Source: Heterodera schachtii (lineage: Eukaryota; Nematoda; Chromadorea; Rhabditida; Heteroderidae). Taken from it: DNA of 64,000 nt. Location of the stretch: contig SIJG01000018.1 of the NCBI GenBank assembly GCA_023374025.1, positions 1,085,947 to 1,149,946 on the forward strand, read 5' to 3'. The translations under genes were made by a program, and so were the position numbers. This document shows, in pieces, positions 12,416 through 23,674 of this stretch (the first letter of the stretch is position 1; each line of letters begins with the position of its first letter). The notes under the pieces are model-generated. The model was not told the origin of the DNA. It saw only the letters and a list, made by a program, of their open reading frames with translations, and did no database searches.

Positions 12416-15204
12416 ATGTCGGCACTTTTTCCGTTGGGCGAATTGCTTCTGTACAGCTGCGACTTGTCCTTGGCCGTTCTGTCCGGCTTCGTTTTCGCCC
12501 TGTTCAATTTGTTCATTGGCCAGTCCGTTGCCCCTCCCCCCACCTCATTCCCTAATTTCCCTAATTAATTGCCCCTTTCTTCAGTTATTTGACGGTGTCC
12601 GTCTCCAACAATGGTCGTCCCGATCACTTTGCCCTCCTCCAATGTGTCATTCACTTCGTTAGTGTCGGAATCGCTTGCTTTTTCCTCTCCATACTTCACC
12701 ATTTTTCCATTAATACGGCCAATCAAAGCGTCGAAGTTCGTTTGTCCACAGTTTACCGAAGGTCGATTCAATTCGAACTCCGTCCATCGCATTTCGTTTC
12801 CTTTCAGGCAACTCGCCATTTTCGTCAGGGATTTGACTTTTCTTGTGGCCAGCATTTCCATTGGCTGCTTAAGTTCGCTGTCTTTGACTATTCCCGTTTT
12901 GGTCGTCCCAATTGTCGTAATCGCATGGACCACTCTTTTTGAAAAAGTTTAATAATTTTATAAATAAAAATAATGATATTTCATATTGCTTTAATTTAGC
13001 AAAAGCCTCCCATTGTGCGGGGATTGTTTTTGGCCGGCCCTTTGTGCATTTTTTTCGTTAATTTGTCTCTCGGCGGACTGTACGCTCATAATCAACGAAA
13101 TGCTCTCTTCCGCGCTTCTCATCTCTCTTTCGTTCAGATACGGCACTTTCCTTGTGGATGCCAAGCAGCTGAGTCAGCCCGGCATTATCTTCACAATTGT
13201 CGCTGGCATTGGCACGAGTGCCATTCAATTCGCGAAGGCGCGAGCGCAGTTCAAACCGCTGAGTGTAAATCACCACGCACCGCAACTTTATGTGCACGAC
13301 GGTAGGAAAAGGGAGAAGAAAAGGATGGATAACAGAAGAGAAAAGGCGAAGTGATTTAGAAAATTTGGACAAATTGGAATATGAGAAGAACCCGGTGGAG
13401 CAGTACACGACGGACGAAACAGCGAAAGAAGACGAAGCGGAGAAGGGACAACACTGGACAGACGACGAGAGCGACAGGCGCAGAAAGACAAGGCCAACGG
13501 AGGTCACTCACTGATCAGCTGATCAGATCAACGCCCCCCACCCCCACACAGAATGATGTCCGCTTATGTTTAACAACCACAGATTATTCGTTGCTGGATT
13601 GGCATCCAATTGTCGCTGCTTAAAAAATGGCCTTGCCAAAGTGCCGTCGGCTTCTTTGCTTGTCTGGCCCATTCCTTCGCTTATCCGGTGTTCACACGCT
13701 TAACCGGGCTTTTCTTCAGTGTTTTTGAGCAAAAAATGGGTTACTGATTTAATTACAGTTAATCTTTGTGAATCGTTTCAATGATTTTATAGGCAAAAAA
13801 GATGAATCTCTGTTAGGAGATGTGCTTTGGATTTGCTCTGCTTATGCCATTGTGGGAATGATCGTTTTCGGCGCTGTCACTCTTTGGGTCGTTTTCCTTT
13901 GTTTTTTGTACGTTTTCAACCAAATGCCACACACAGAACACGGTCTTTGGCAAAATGGGCTTGCAACTGTTGGAGGAGCACAAAAAAGACTCAAAGTTTC
14001 ACGACGACTCCGCATCAAAGGTCGTCGATCATGGACTGCTTGAAATTGTTGGTTTGGCCTTCCATTTCCCCGGCTTCCTCCCCCCCCCCCCCCCCCAATT
14101 TTTTGCCAATTTCGGGTGCCTCTCCTTCCCGTCGAATTCATTTATGGGCTCAGCTCCCTTCTGATCTCAATCGCTTCTTCCCTGCAAAACAATCGTCCGA
14201 TGGGCCTTCTCGCCGCTGTCATTTTCTGCTGCCAATTGCTCTTCCAACATTTGGCCTGCAATTACTTAAACAAAAGCAAAAATGGACGAGTGAGTTGCAA
14301 AATTAAACCAATTAACGAAATAAAATATAATCAAAGGCCATTGGTTTTGCCACAACGAACGGACTGCAACAGCTAAGCCAAGCGATGGCTTACGCGGGGG
14401 GCTTTATTTTGGTCAAATCGGAGTTGGTCAGCGCATTGAATGTGTTCAAGTGAGAAAGGGCTAGAAAGGGGGGAAAAGAGGGGGGGGGGGGGGGAAAGGG
14501 GGGAGAAAGGGGGGGAAAAGAGGGGGGGGGGGGGGAGGAAAAAGGGGAGGAAACGAGGAAAAGAGGGGGGAGGGGGGGGGGGGGGAAAAGGGGGAAAAGA
14601 GGGGGGGGGGGGGAGGAAAAGGGGGAAACGAGAAAAGAGGGGGAGAGGGGGGGGGAAAGGGGGGAAAAGAGGGGGGGGGGGGGGGAGAAAAGGGGGGGGG
14701 AAAGGCGGAAAAGAGGGGGAAGGGGAGGGGGGGGGGGGAAGGGGGGAAAAGGGGGGGGGGGGGGAGGGGGGGGGGGGGAGAAAAGGGGGGAAAGAGAAAG
14801 AGGGGGAGAGGGGGGGGGGGGGGGAAAAGGGGGGGAAAAGAGGGGGGGGGGGAAGAGGAAAAGGGGGAAGAGAGGGGGGGGGGAAGGGGGGGAAAAGGGG
14901 GGGGGGAGAAAAGGGGGGAACGGGCAAAGAGGGGGAGAGGGGGGGGGGGGGGGGGGAAAGGGGGAAAGAGGGGGGGGGAGAAAAGGGGGGGAAACGGAAG
15001 GGGGGAGGGGGGGGGGGGAAAAGGGGGAAAAGAGGGGGGGGGGGGAGAAAAAGGGGGGAAAAGAGGGGGGGGGGGGGAGAAAAGGGGGGAAACGAGGAAA
15101 AGAGGGGGAGGGGGGGGGGGGGGGGAAAGGGGGGAAAAGAGGGGGGGGGGGGGGGGAAAAGGGGGAAAAGAGGGGGGGGGGGGGAGAAGAAGAGGGGGGA
15201 AACG

Positions 15205-15237
<33 letters not shown>

Positions 15238-15545
15238 AAAGGGGGGAAAAGAGGGGGGGGGGGGGGGAGGGATGGCGTGGGGAGGGACCGGCGAATGGCA
15301 CTTTCATTAATTAATCAGTGATTAATTAATGAGCTTTTACTTTAATAAGGATCATCCAAACAATGCATTTGGGCAGCATGGGAATGACTTCGGCGGTGCT
15401 TTTGGCCAATGATTTTGAAAAGGGCTGCAAGGAAGATGGCATGGCTCAGTGCCAACCGAAAAAACACGGGGAAAATTTCTCCAAAGAAAACAGAAAAATA
15501 TTGAAAGATTTTAATAAAACAAAACGACATATCAATTTGATATAA
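12416..15545 (+). CDS. ABCB/P-glycoprotein-like protein without nucleotide-binding domains
   Basis: Twelve exons join in phase: 12416-12522, 12585-12761, 12808-12946, 13000-13079, 13138-13301, 13360-13502, 13583-13739, 13793-13887, 13937-about 14048, about 14100-14289, 14337-14449 and 15350-15545. The product is about 560 residues. It reads as an ABCB membrane domain (six spans, ending YGTFLVDAKQL then PGIIFTIVAGIGTSAIQFAK at 13139-13245), a charged linker (13360-13502), a second six-span domain (TM10 segment MGLLAAVIFCCQLLFQHLA near 14200-14256; TM11-12 near 14370-15430, with AYAGGFILV and LGSMGMTSA) and a lysine-rich tail. Full P-glycoproteins have an ATPase domain after each membrane domain; here neither Walker A nor the LSGGQ signature is present. 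The boundary of exons 9 and 10 crosses a poly-C run (about 14082-14097) and is unresolved. Assignment to ABCB is by hydropathy pattern and motif resemblance. Confidence 0.65.
14467..15276. repeat. 800-bp polypurine tract of dense G-runs
   Basis: Almost pure G/A on the + strand: G-runs of 5-25 separated by AAAA or AGA. It occupies most of the last intron of the ABCB-like gene (14450-15349), so the pre-mRNA would carry the G-rich strand. Many G-quadruplexes or a triplex are possible. The open frames across it on both strands are artefacts. Confidence 0.95.
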
Positions 15546-16958
15546 ACAATTAAAGAGAAAAAAATAAAGTGAAAAGAGTATGGAATTTCTATTTTTATGC
15601 AAATTATAAGAAAACTTTTCGACTAATAATATGTTAAAAATAAGCCAAAAAATGGAAATTCGATTTTAGGTCCATTATTTTCTAATAAGAATAAATTTAG
15701 CATTATTTGGTTTTTTCCTTCTAAATTTATTTTACTAAAATACTTAGCCGACTTTCGAATGTTTTTTGGTGTATATTTTTTGTTCATATTTCGTGATTTA
15801 TAATTCCAAGTCCTAATTAATAAATTTATAAATCATTTGTAAAACGATCAAATGGAAAAGGAAAAGTGGAGAACAAACGAAGAAAACAATAGAGAAAATA
15901 AGAGAAAATAAAATGCAAATGGGCCAAAATGAAAGATAAATAAATTAATCGAAGGAAAGTGCGGAAATGCTTAACCGAGTCAAAAAGAAACTTAGAAAAA
16001 TAAACTTTTGAAATATCTGAGGAATTTTTTACGGCTATTCTGTTTATTTTGAAAAAAGATTTAAAAAATGGCACAGCTGACAATCAGTGCCAACAGAAAA
16101 TCATTGAATTTAATAAAAAAATAATAAAAACTGTATTTGATCAATATTTAAAGAAAAACATTAAATGTGAAATTTCTAGTTTAATGAATGAATCAGAATG
16201 GAAAGGTTGAGTGAAATTCTCAAATGAGCAGCAAAAAAACACAGTGAAAATGGGCGGGGGAGGGGGAGTGATCAGACCATTGATCACCGAAAGTGATCAG
16301 GGAAGGAATAAACAGCGAATGAATCACATTTCTTTCATGGCTTTAAGGCCATCTCTCCTCCTTTGTCCTTTGTTCTTCTGCCAATGCCAATCATTCCCAA
16401 ATTCCATTGCTCTGATCACTTGGCAATGAGTGTTTCGTTTTCCTTCTCTTTTTCCGATTGTTTCGCCTTTCCCTCCCCTTATCTTTCTGTCCATTCTCCG
16501 CTTTTGCTTTTGTCCTTATCTTTGCAATTATTCGTGGATTTGAAAGTTCAATTTCGCACTTATCGATTCCTCCTCTTCCACTGATCACTCATTCGTTTTC
16601 CCTCTGATCATTTTCTCCTTTTCTCCCATTAATTTTGTTAGCCTTTTGACTGATTTTTGGACTTATCAACTCATTTCTTTCACTTTTTCATTTTCATTTT
16701 TGCGTCATTTCTTTCTTTAAGCAAACATTTAAAAGTCGCTTCTTTCCTTTCCCCCGTCATTGTCCCTTCGTTTTGTGACCATTTGATTTGAAACATAAAG
16801 CAATTGGTTTCACTGCTGGGCTTTCATTTGAACAGCTGCACTTTCCAGGCGAACATTCCCATTAAATTTAGGTTAAAAAGTTAGGCCAAAAATCAAAATT
16901 ATATTCCATCGACTTGCTAATTAGTTTATTCCCGTTGATTATTTCGTCAATTAATTCG
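15546..16958. other. AT-rich intergenic DNA
   Basis: Lies between the ABCB-like stop codon and the TMEM144-like start. It was read for an ATP-binding domain (Walker A GxxGxGK[ST], LSGGQ) because this is where NBD2 would be expected; none was seen in any frame. The segment holds only short AT-rich frames. Confidence 0.6.
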
Positions 16959-18907
16959 ATGAGAGTGCCCGGATTGAATGTCACTCAGAATAGAATTGGT
17001 TTTATCGGATTATCACCTGCCCAACAGTTTGATGAGATTGTGCCCATCGCCAGCAGCAGCCCCTCCGGCAATGACATTGCCTACGGAATTGCCGTCGTGC
17101 TGTTCGGTGCTTTTTGTTTCGGCACAATGGTGCATTTTTGGGTGGATTAGCATTGCCACTGCAAATTTGTCAATCGCCCTTAATTGCCCTTAATTAGCAT
17201 GTGCCCATTCGCGTGTTCGCCACCACAAAGGACTGTCTGTTCGTCCAGTGGGTTATGTCCCTCGGCAGTTTGTTCGTCGGCTTCGCTGTCAACGTGGCCA
17301 TGGGTTCGCCGCCCTTCCGATTGGCCGTCTCCGGCGGCGGGGCTTCCTGGACAATCGGTTTTTAGTGGTCACTTCCTGCCCTATTTATCTGCCATTTAGC
17401 CAACTCCATTTCCCAATATGTCATCGCCGGGTTGGGCTTGGCCCCGGCACTTCTCCTTTGGTCCACCACCAACATTTTGACCGGTTGGTCTGCCAGTCGC
17501 TTTGGTTTGTTTGGCCTCAAACAGAAGTTGCCAGAACACGAAGTGCTCAATTTGATCGGACTTCTCACACTTTTAACGGGGTACATAGAAAGTGGCGCCG
17601 ATTTGGAGAGATTCTAACCTTCACTTAAGCGGAATTTGTTTCGCATTTGTCAAAAAGTCAAATCAGCCAAAGGACAAAATGCACGTTTACCCAAATTTGG
17701 GTTCATCGACGACCTTTGGAGCGCAAAATGGTCAAAGATTCATTTTTTAACATTTGGATTTACCGAACACATTTCAGCAACGGAAGAAAAAGGGCGCCAT
17801 TTGACCCTCAAAATGGGCGAAGGATCGGTGCAAAGGGCCGACGAGAAAGAAAGACAGCGCCGTTATCTGATCACTTCCCTTTCTTCGTCGTCGTCAATCA
17901 CTTCCGACGGCACTTTGAGGCGATTTCGCAAATGGACCTTGCGCAATTCCCAACGATTAGTGTGAGCAGAAAGTGGCGAGGGTGGAAAAGAAATGCAATT
18001 AGGGACCAATTAATTAATGATGCCAATTAGTCAATAATGATTAGCTGTGCCTTTCTGACTTTTATTTTTCTTTTTTCTGAAGGTGCATTTCGCTCGCTTT
18101 GTTCTGCGGCTTTTTCTACTCCATCACTGTGATTCCGGTGCTTTGTAAGTTCCGTAAAAGCATTTGTTTTTGAGTTTTATCCCCTCAGTCATCCAAGACA
18201 ATCCCCAGCTGTTTCCCGACGCCCCTCTCAGTGGCCTCAATTACATTTTCTCGCATTACTTCGGAATCTTTCTCTCCGCTTCCATCATCTTCATCATCAA
18301 TGCACTCATTAAGTAACAATTAATTGGTCATTTATCATTTTGACTAGGCGCATTTGTCATCACATTGGAATGCTTTTCAAAATTGCCTAGTTAATTAGTT
18401 CCCTAATTAGATTTGGTCGGCATTTGTTTGTTTCTCATTACCTCCCCCCCTTAGGCGCAATAATCCCACCGTCAATGGCACTGTCATTTTACCTTCTTTG
18501 CTCAGCGGGGCCATTTGGGGCTGTGGCATGGCATGCTTATTTTTGGCCAATGACCTTCTGACGCCGACTGTCACTTATCCGGCAAGAAGAATCGATCCCC
18601 TGACTTTGTTCGCTCTTTTTTACCATTGTCCTCTTTTGGCCAGGTTCTGATCACTTTGCCCGGTTGTGTGGCTTCTCTTTGGAGCATTTACTTCTTCAAG
18701 GAAATCGAAATGGTCAGTCAGTCAAATTCTGATCAATTTGTAATTAATAATAATGTTTTTCTTCGTTTTTCACAGAATCGTCGCAACTCTCTGATCATTT
18801 TCTGCTCTTTCCTTTCCATTTTTTGCGGTGCTTCGATGATTTTCGTCTCCAAATCGAAAGTTCCGCTCGACAGACTCATTCTCTTCAAGTTTTCTGACTC
18901 TACTTAA
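16959..18907 (+). CDS. TMEM144-like multipass membrane transporter
   Basis: Member of the TMEM144 family (drug/metabolite transporter fold, proposed carbohydrate transporters with about ten spans). Ten exons join in phase: 16959-17129, 17198-17357, 17400-17580, 17630-17730, 17778-17961, 18083-18144, 18189-18312, 18455-18581, 18644-18712 and 18776-18907. Diagnostic stretches are FVQWVMSLGSLFVGFAVN (exon 2), GLGLAPALLLWSTTNILTGW and SRFGLFGLK (exon 3), FIQDNPQLFPDAPLSGLNY and FSHYFGIFLSAS (exon 7), LLSGAIWGCGMA (exon 8) and VASLWSIYFFKEIE (exon 9). A hydrophilic Ser/Arg-rich loop (exon 5) separates the two halves, as in the family. The intron at 18582-18643 is GC-AG. The ATG at 16959 gives a short lead before the first span; an upstream in-frame start is not needed. 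Confidence 0.9.
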
Positions 18908-20494
18908 TTTATTAGTGTTAATATCAACAATTAACTTCCCCATGTTTTTTGCCGTTTTTTTAATCGTTCGGTAGTGGCGGATTCTTTTTTTCACGGGTTC
19001 AGATGATTTTTTGGATTACAAAAGTATGATCAGAAAATCATTTTTTCCTCTCATCCCTTCGAATTCTTCGCTTTCACTTGTTTTATTATTATTATTGTGC
19101 GAATATTTTTGAAAAAATAGAATAAAAGCAAAGTTTTTTTTTTGACGATACAAACTTTTTTTTAATATATTTTGCCATTGACAAGGGCAATTATTAAACT
19201 ATAAAAATAAAATAAAATTTAAATTTAGATAAAAAATGTTTAAACGAATGAGGGGAAAAGCAGATCAATCATTTGTTGGTCTGCCTTTTAATGTTTTATT
19301 TGTTCATGTAAAGCCAATCGAATGACCAATAAAAGTAACGAAAATGGCCCTTTTTCGTTTGTTGTCCATCCAAAGGCCCATCCCCCGGGGGTGTCAATGG
19401 TTTACGACCAGCAGAAAACGCAGACTCTGCTCAGATTTAACTTAACCTTCTTGGATTTGAATTTGGGAAGTGATCAGTGATCATAATCAACGGCGGATGG
19501 CCAAATTTAATTTTAATTTTTTAGTTTCGCATTTTCCCTTTGTTCGCCCCGCCCTCTCTTTTTGGACGAATTTTAAAAGTGTCAAAACTCCGCCGGCTGT
19601 TGAAAGTGCACTTTCCGTATTCTCCGCTGATAAAAACGAAAAGGACGAAACAGAACGAAATTCAACAGCGCAAGTGAAGGACAACAAACACAACGTAACA
19701 CAACTTAAATAGTCCATCTTCAGCAGTAAGTGTTGTCCCTATGTTTCTCTGTTGTGACCATGTTTCTGTTGTGTCTCCTTGTGCCCTGTTTCTCTGTTGT
19801 GCCCATGTTTCTGTTGTGTCTCCTTGTGCCCTGTTTCGCTGTTGTGCCTATGTTTCTGTTGTGTCTCCTTGTGCCCTGTTTCTCTGTTGTGCCCATGTTT
19901 CTGTTGTGTCTCGTGGTGCCTCTGTTTCTCTGTTGTGCCTATGTTTCTGTTGTGTCTCCTTGTGCCCTGTTTCTCTGTTGTGCCTGCGTATGTGTTCTAT
20001 GCGTTTGTCTTTTTCTTCCCTCGCAATTTCGTCTTTTCTCTCTTTCTCTCTCCCTCCTGACAACCTGCAACCTCCAATCACTCGCAACTCTTTCTGCCTG
20101 CAACTTGTTGCCCTTTTGCTCCCTGAGTTTCTTTCTTCCCCCTAACACTCTCTCTGTTTCCCTTCTCTCTCGCCTTTTCCAATCCTCCGGCGAATGTCCC
20201 CGCACTTCGCCCCACGGCGAGGAATTCATTCGCCCATTTCCCTCCTCCCCGCCCATCGCCACGATAATTCGGTGATATTCGCGGCGAAACACCAAAAATG
20301 CTGCAGGGGTTCCCCCCCCCCCCCTTCCAATTCGATGGATCCGACCTTTCTTTCTCCGTCCTCCAATTCCATTCAGCCCCCGGGGGCATATAAATCCTCC
20401 CCCCCCATTTCAATGGATATTATTTCCCTTCGTCCATCTCCGTACCCCTTCCCACCCGCGCCCCTTAAGGTCATTCGTTGTTCATCTACAATCG
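18908..20494. other. Intergenic region upstream of innexin 1
   Basis: AT-rich to about 19470, then a cysteine-coding minisatellite (listed separately), then C-rich and T-rich DNA leading to the innexin start. A frame at 19470-19712 is open but resembles nothing recognisable. A non-coding exon of innexin 1 could lie here. Confidence 0.5.
19735..19985. repeat. 45-bp minisatellite, about 5.5 copies
   Basis: The unit contains CCCTGTTTCTCTGTTGTGCC followed by CATGTTTCTGTTGTGTCTCC. Because 45 is divisible by three, frames stay open on both strands (15-residue repeats). No start context, splice junction or neighbouring coding exon supports translation. Confidence 0.9.
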
Positions 20495-22244
20495 ATGAAC
20501 ATTGTCCAAGGGTTGCTCAGCGCCGTCTCCCCTCTGCCCGACGGCGACCTGTCCGATCGACTCAATTACTGCTACACCACCACTTTTCTGGTGATCAGTT
20601 CCGCGTTCATTTCCGGATGGAGGTGTCTCTCTCCCCTGCCGCCCTTCGCCTCGTTCCGTGCCAACTTTGCCCATTCGTTTAGCTTCGTCGGCCAGCCCAT
20701 TCAGTGTTGGTTTCCCGCTTATTACCGCGGTTGGTGGATGGAATATGCGCTTGACTATTGCTACGTGCAGAACACTTACTTTCTCGCATTTACTGACATG
20801 GCAAAGCCGGACAATTATTTTGACATTGCCGAGCATATCATTCCAATTCCGAAGAATTGGACGGAGCGGGACCAGAAGCAAATTGGTGACAGCAAAGAAA
20901 AAAGACGGATTGAAACGCCCCCCCCCCCCCCCGGCACTTCCCTTAGGCTATTACCAATGGGTGCCGTTCATTTTTGCCCTTCAAGCGCTGATGTTCTTCC
21001 TCCCCGTTGTCGTATGGCGCGCCATTTACAGCTCAACCGGCGTTAAAGTGCGCGCCATTTGCGAGACGTGCAACATCAAATCGAACATGGAAGCGGAGGA
21101 GAGGAGCAAAAACATGGAAGTGAGAGGAGGGCGCACTTCTGAACAAATCGGGCACAGGTGGTCGCCAGGTTTTTGATCTTCGACCACGACGTGACCAAAA
21201 ACATTGGCGGAGGACGGCTCAAATCGCTTTTGGATGGGCGGACGGTGGTGCTGACTTACATGGTGAAGAAGCATTGGTCCTCCCGGAAGAATAGTTTTGT
21301 TGGCAGCTTGTTAAACTGATCTACGCTTTGAACGCGTTGGCTCAATTTGTGATGATCAAAGGGATGCTCGGCACTTCCGATTTGCTGTGGGGTTGGACCG
21401 TACTGACCGATTTGGTCGCCGGAAGGGAATGGCCCGAGACTGGCAACTTCCCCCGGGTCACTCTCTGCGACTTTTCAGTACGCGTTCTCGGGAATTTGCA
21501 TCGTCACTCCGTTCAATGCGTGCTAATGATTAACATGGTCAATTTATCAATACTTATCTTGCTTTAAATCGGAAATATTTTCTCTGTAACCCGTCAATTT
21601 CTCTACGATCGACCGACCGTTTTTCTTTTTCTACGTCATCATCATTTCTCCGATCGATCATTTTTTGATCGCTCGATCGATCGCTTTTGTTTTTCTCTGT
21701 CATCCTCTTTCTTTCTCGATCGATCACTTTTTTTTTCATTTAGTTCAACGAAAAAATCTTCATTTTCTTCTGGTTTTGGTTTTGTTTTGTCGCTCTGTTC
21801 AGCATTTTGAACTGTTTTCAATGGCTTCTGCGGGTGTTCAACGCCAGAAGCAATTTTCAGCTGATCAGCAGTTACCTCGACAGGGCAAATTGTCCACTTC
21901 CGTCCTCTGGTCCATGTTTTTGAGTTCAGATCGACCCCAGCTCTTCTCGGCTTGGGCTTTCCCGCAAAGCCCAAATTCGCGATTTCATCGGTCGAACTTT
22001 GCGACCCGACGGCCTTTTGCTGATTCGGCTGATTGCGCTTAACAATGGCGACTTGGTCACTTCTCAACTGATCTCCACTCTTTGGTGTCCAATATACCTA
22101 ATCAGCTTATTACAGTTTTATTTTCCCCCAAGGCGCGATTACCAAGCACAGACAAATTCCCTGGAGCAGCGAAGACCGCCCCCTTACGACGCGCCGGTGC
22201 CAATGCTAAGCAAAAAGGACAGCAACGGGGCGGAGAAGCATTGA
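20495..22244 (+). CDS. Innexin (gap-junction subunit) 1
   Basis: Four-span gap-junction channel subunit of the plasma membrane, 431 residues. Seven exons: 20495-20622, 20683-20885, 20947-21119, 21158-21262, 21307-21537, 21744-21884 and 21930-22244. The N-terminus has DLSDRLNYCYTTTFLV (TM1). The first extracellular loop has FVGQPIQCW and DYCYVQNTY with its cysteines, and the innexin signature YYQWVPF opens exon 3. The second extracellular loop carries FPRVTLCDFSVRVLG and HRHSVQCVLMINM, and exon 6 holds TM4. The last intron (21885-21929, 45 nt) is GC-AG, and intron 2 contains a long poly-C run. Introns 3 and 4 are only 38 and 44 nt. It lies 1.4 kb upstream of a second innexin on the same strand and shares several splice positions with it, consistent with an old tandem duplication. 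Confidence 0.95.
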
Positions 22245-23674
22245 AAGAGGACCAGAGAGAAACACTTAACGAACATGCAAATACATATTATTAGCAATTA
22301 GCAGAAAAAGCGACAATTTATTTACACTGGACTCACAAATAAAGCGCAGAAAATGGCACAATTAATTATGCAAAATTAATTCTTATTTTTTAAATATCTT
22401 TAAAATATTCTCATTTTGTGCATATTTATATTCTTTTTGCCAAACTTTTCAGGTCCTCTGCTGTTAATGCATCTTCGAGTGGCCCATTTTGCATTTGAAT
22501 TGCAAATTGTGGCCAATTAGTGCACCTCCAATGTCTGTCACTTTTAATTTGAATTATTTTCCCCTTTTGTGTCGTTTCTTTTCACTCTCTGCTGATCCGC
22601 CGCCCCTCCATCGATTCCCAAAAAAATTATTTCATTAATCCCCTCCTATGTAAATTTGTCTCTACTGATTCATCCAAATGGCGTATTTATTAGTCTATTT
22701 TATATGCAAAATGGCATATTTAATCTGATCAATGCTTTTTTTGTCCATTTTGTTAAGTTTCGCAGAGAATAGAAAAATAATGATAGAAGAAAAAAGGAAT
22801 GAACGCACTTTTAGCCAAAAAAAAGGAAAATGAAAAAGGAATACGGTGGAGGGGGGGGGGGGGGGGGGGAGGAAAATGGAAAGATGAACGGAATAGAAAA
22901 GAAAGACTAAATTGGCAAAATGGAGGGGGAGGCTGATCAGCAGTGGGAGAGGGAACAGTGCAGTGAATGCAGGCCATTAAGTCCGGCTAATCGCATCTGC
23001 GCCTTCGCCTGACACTGTTACCCATCGCTAATCCCTTTAGTCGCCCGAGCTCCCCTCACCATCCGCACGTCCCTCCCTTCCACCCCCTCTCCTCCTCTTC
23101 TCTTCCCTTCCACCCTCTCTCCTCCTCTTCTCTTCCCTTCCACCCCCTCTCCTCCTCTTCTCTTCCCTTCCACCCTCTCTCCTCCCTCTTCTCCTACCTA
23201 CCCCCTCCTCCTCTCCCCCCCCTTTTCTCTCTCTCTCTCTTCCCCTCACCCCCTCTCTCCCAAATTCTCCTAATGTCCCAACTTTGTCAGGGAAATTTCC
23301 CGTTTTTCCCGTTTCTGTGCAAATCCGCCAATTTTGCGCAACTCACTGAAAAGAGACGAAAGGGGCGGGCAAAGGCAACCGATCGACCGAAACATTGAGG
23401 GAATTCAATGCAATTTTAGGGGAGGAGAGGGGAGAGACTGCTGCTGAAAAGACGGGGACGAAAGGACACAAAAAGGGGAGAGAGAAAGGCGATGGACCAT
23501 TCATTCAATAGAAGGAAAGAGAGAGGGGGAGAGAATCGATGCGATTTAAATGAGTTTAATTTGATCCATTATTTTAATTCAACTCCTCTTCTTCCTTTTA
23601 TGTTTTCTTCTCATTTTCTTGGCATTTGTCCTTTTGTCTTTCCCTCCTCCTCCGTCTTCTTCTGCTGATTTGTG
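22245..23674. other. Intergenic DNA between the two innexins
   Basis: AT-rich to about 22850, then poly-G (22850-22870), CT-rich tandem repeats and polypurine. No coding exon is seen. The promoter or trans-splice site of innexin 2 should lie towards the right end, where a pyrimidine-rich stretch (23576-23670) precedes the ATG. Confidence 0.5.
23074..23195. repeat. 30-bp CT-rich tandem repeat, about 4 copies
   Basis: The unit is close to TTCCCTTCCACCCCCTCTCC plus TCCTCTTCTC. It lies within a longer CT microsatellite region that continues to about 23260. Confidence 0.85.

Noticed and set aside
12565..12933. 122-codon minus-strand frame opposite the ABCB-like exons
   Set aside because: The plus-strand exons give transmembrane segments with matching splice phases; the antisense frame shows no motif.
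13793..14043. Single 91-codon membrane protein gene
   Set aside because: The frame is one exon of the ABCB-like gene reading through a donor site at 13888; splicing to 13937 keeps phase.
14373..15321. Long Pro/Phe/Ser (minus) and Gly/Lys/Arg (plus) frames of about 300 codons
   Set aside because: They are translations of the polypurine tract; no start, splice or domain evidence, and all frames are open because of base composition.
19779..20145. Cys-rich repeat protein encoded by the 45-bp minisatellite
   Set aside because: Kept as a repeat only: no start context, signal peptide or splice partner beyond the repeat itself.
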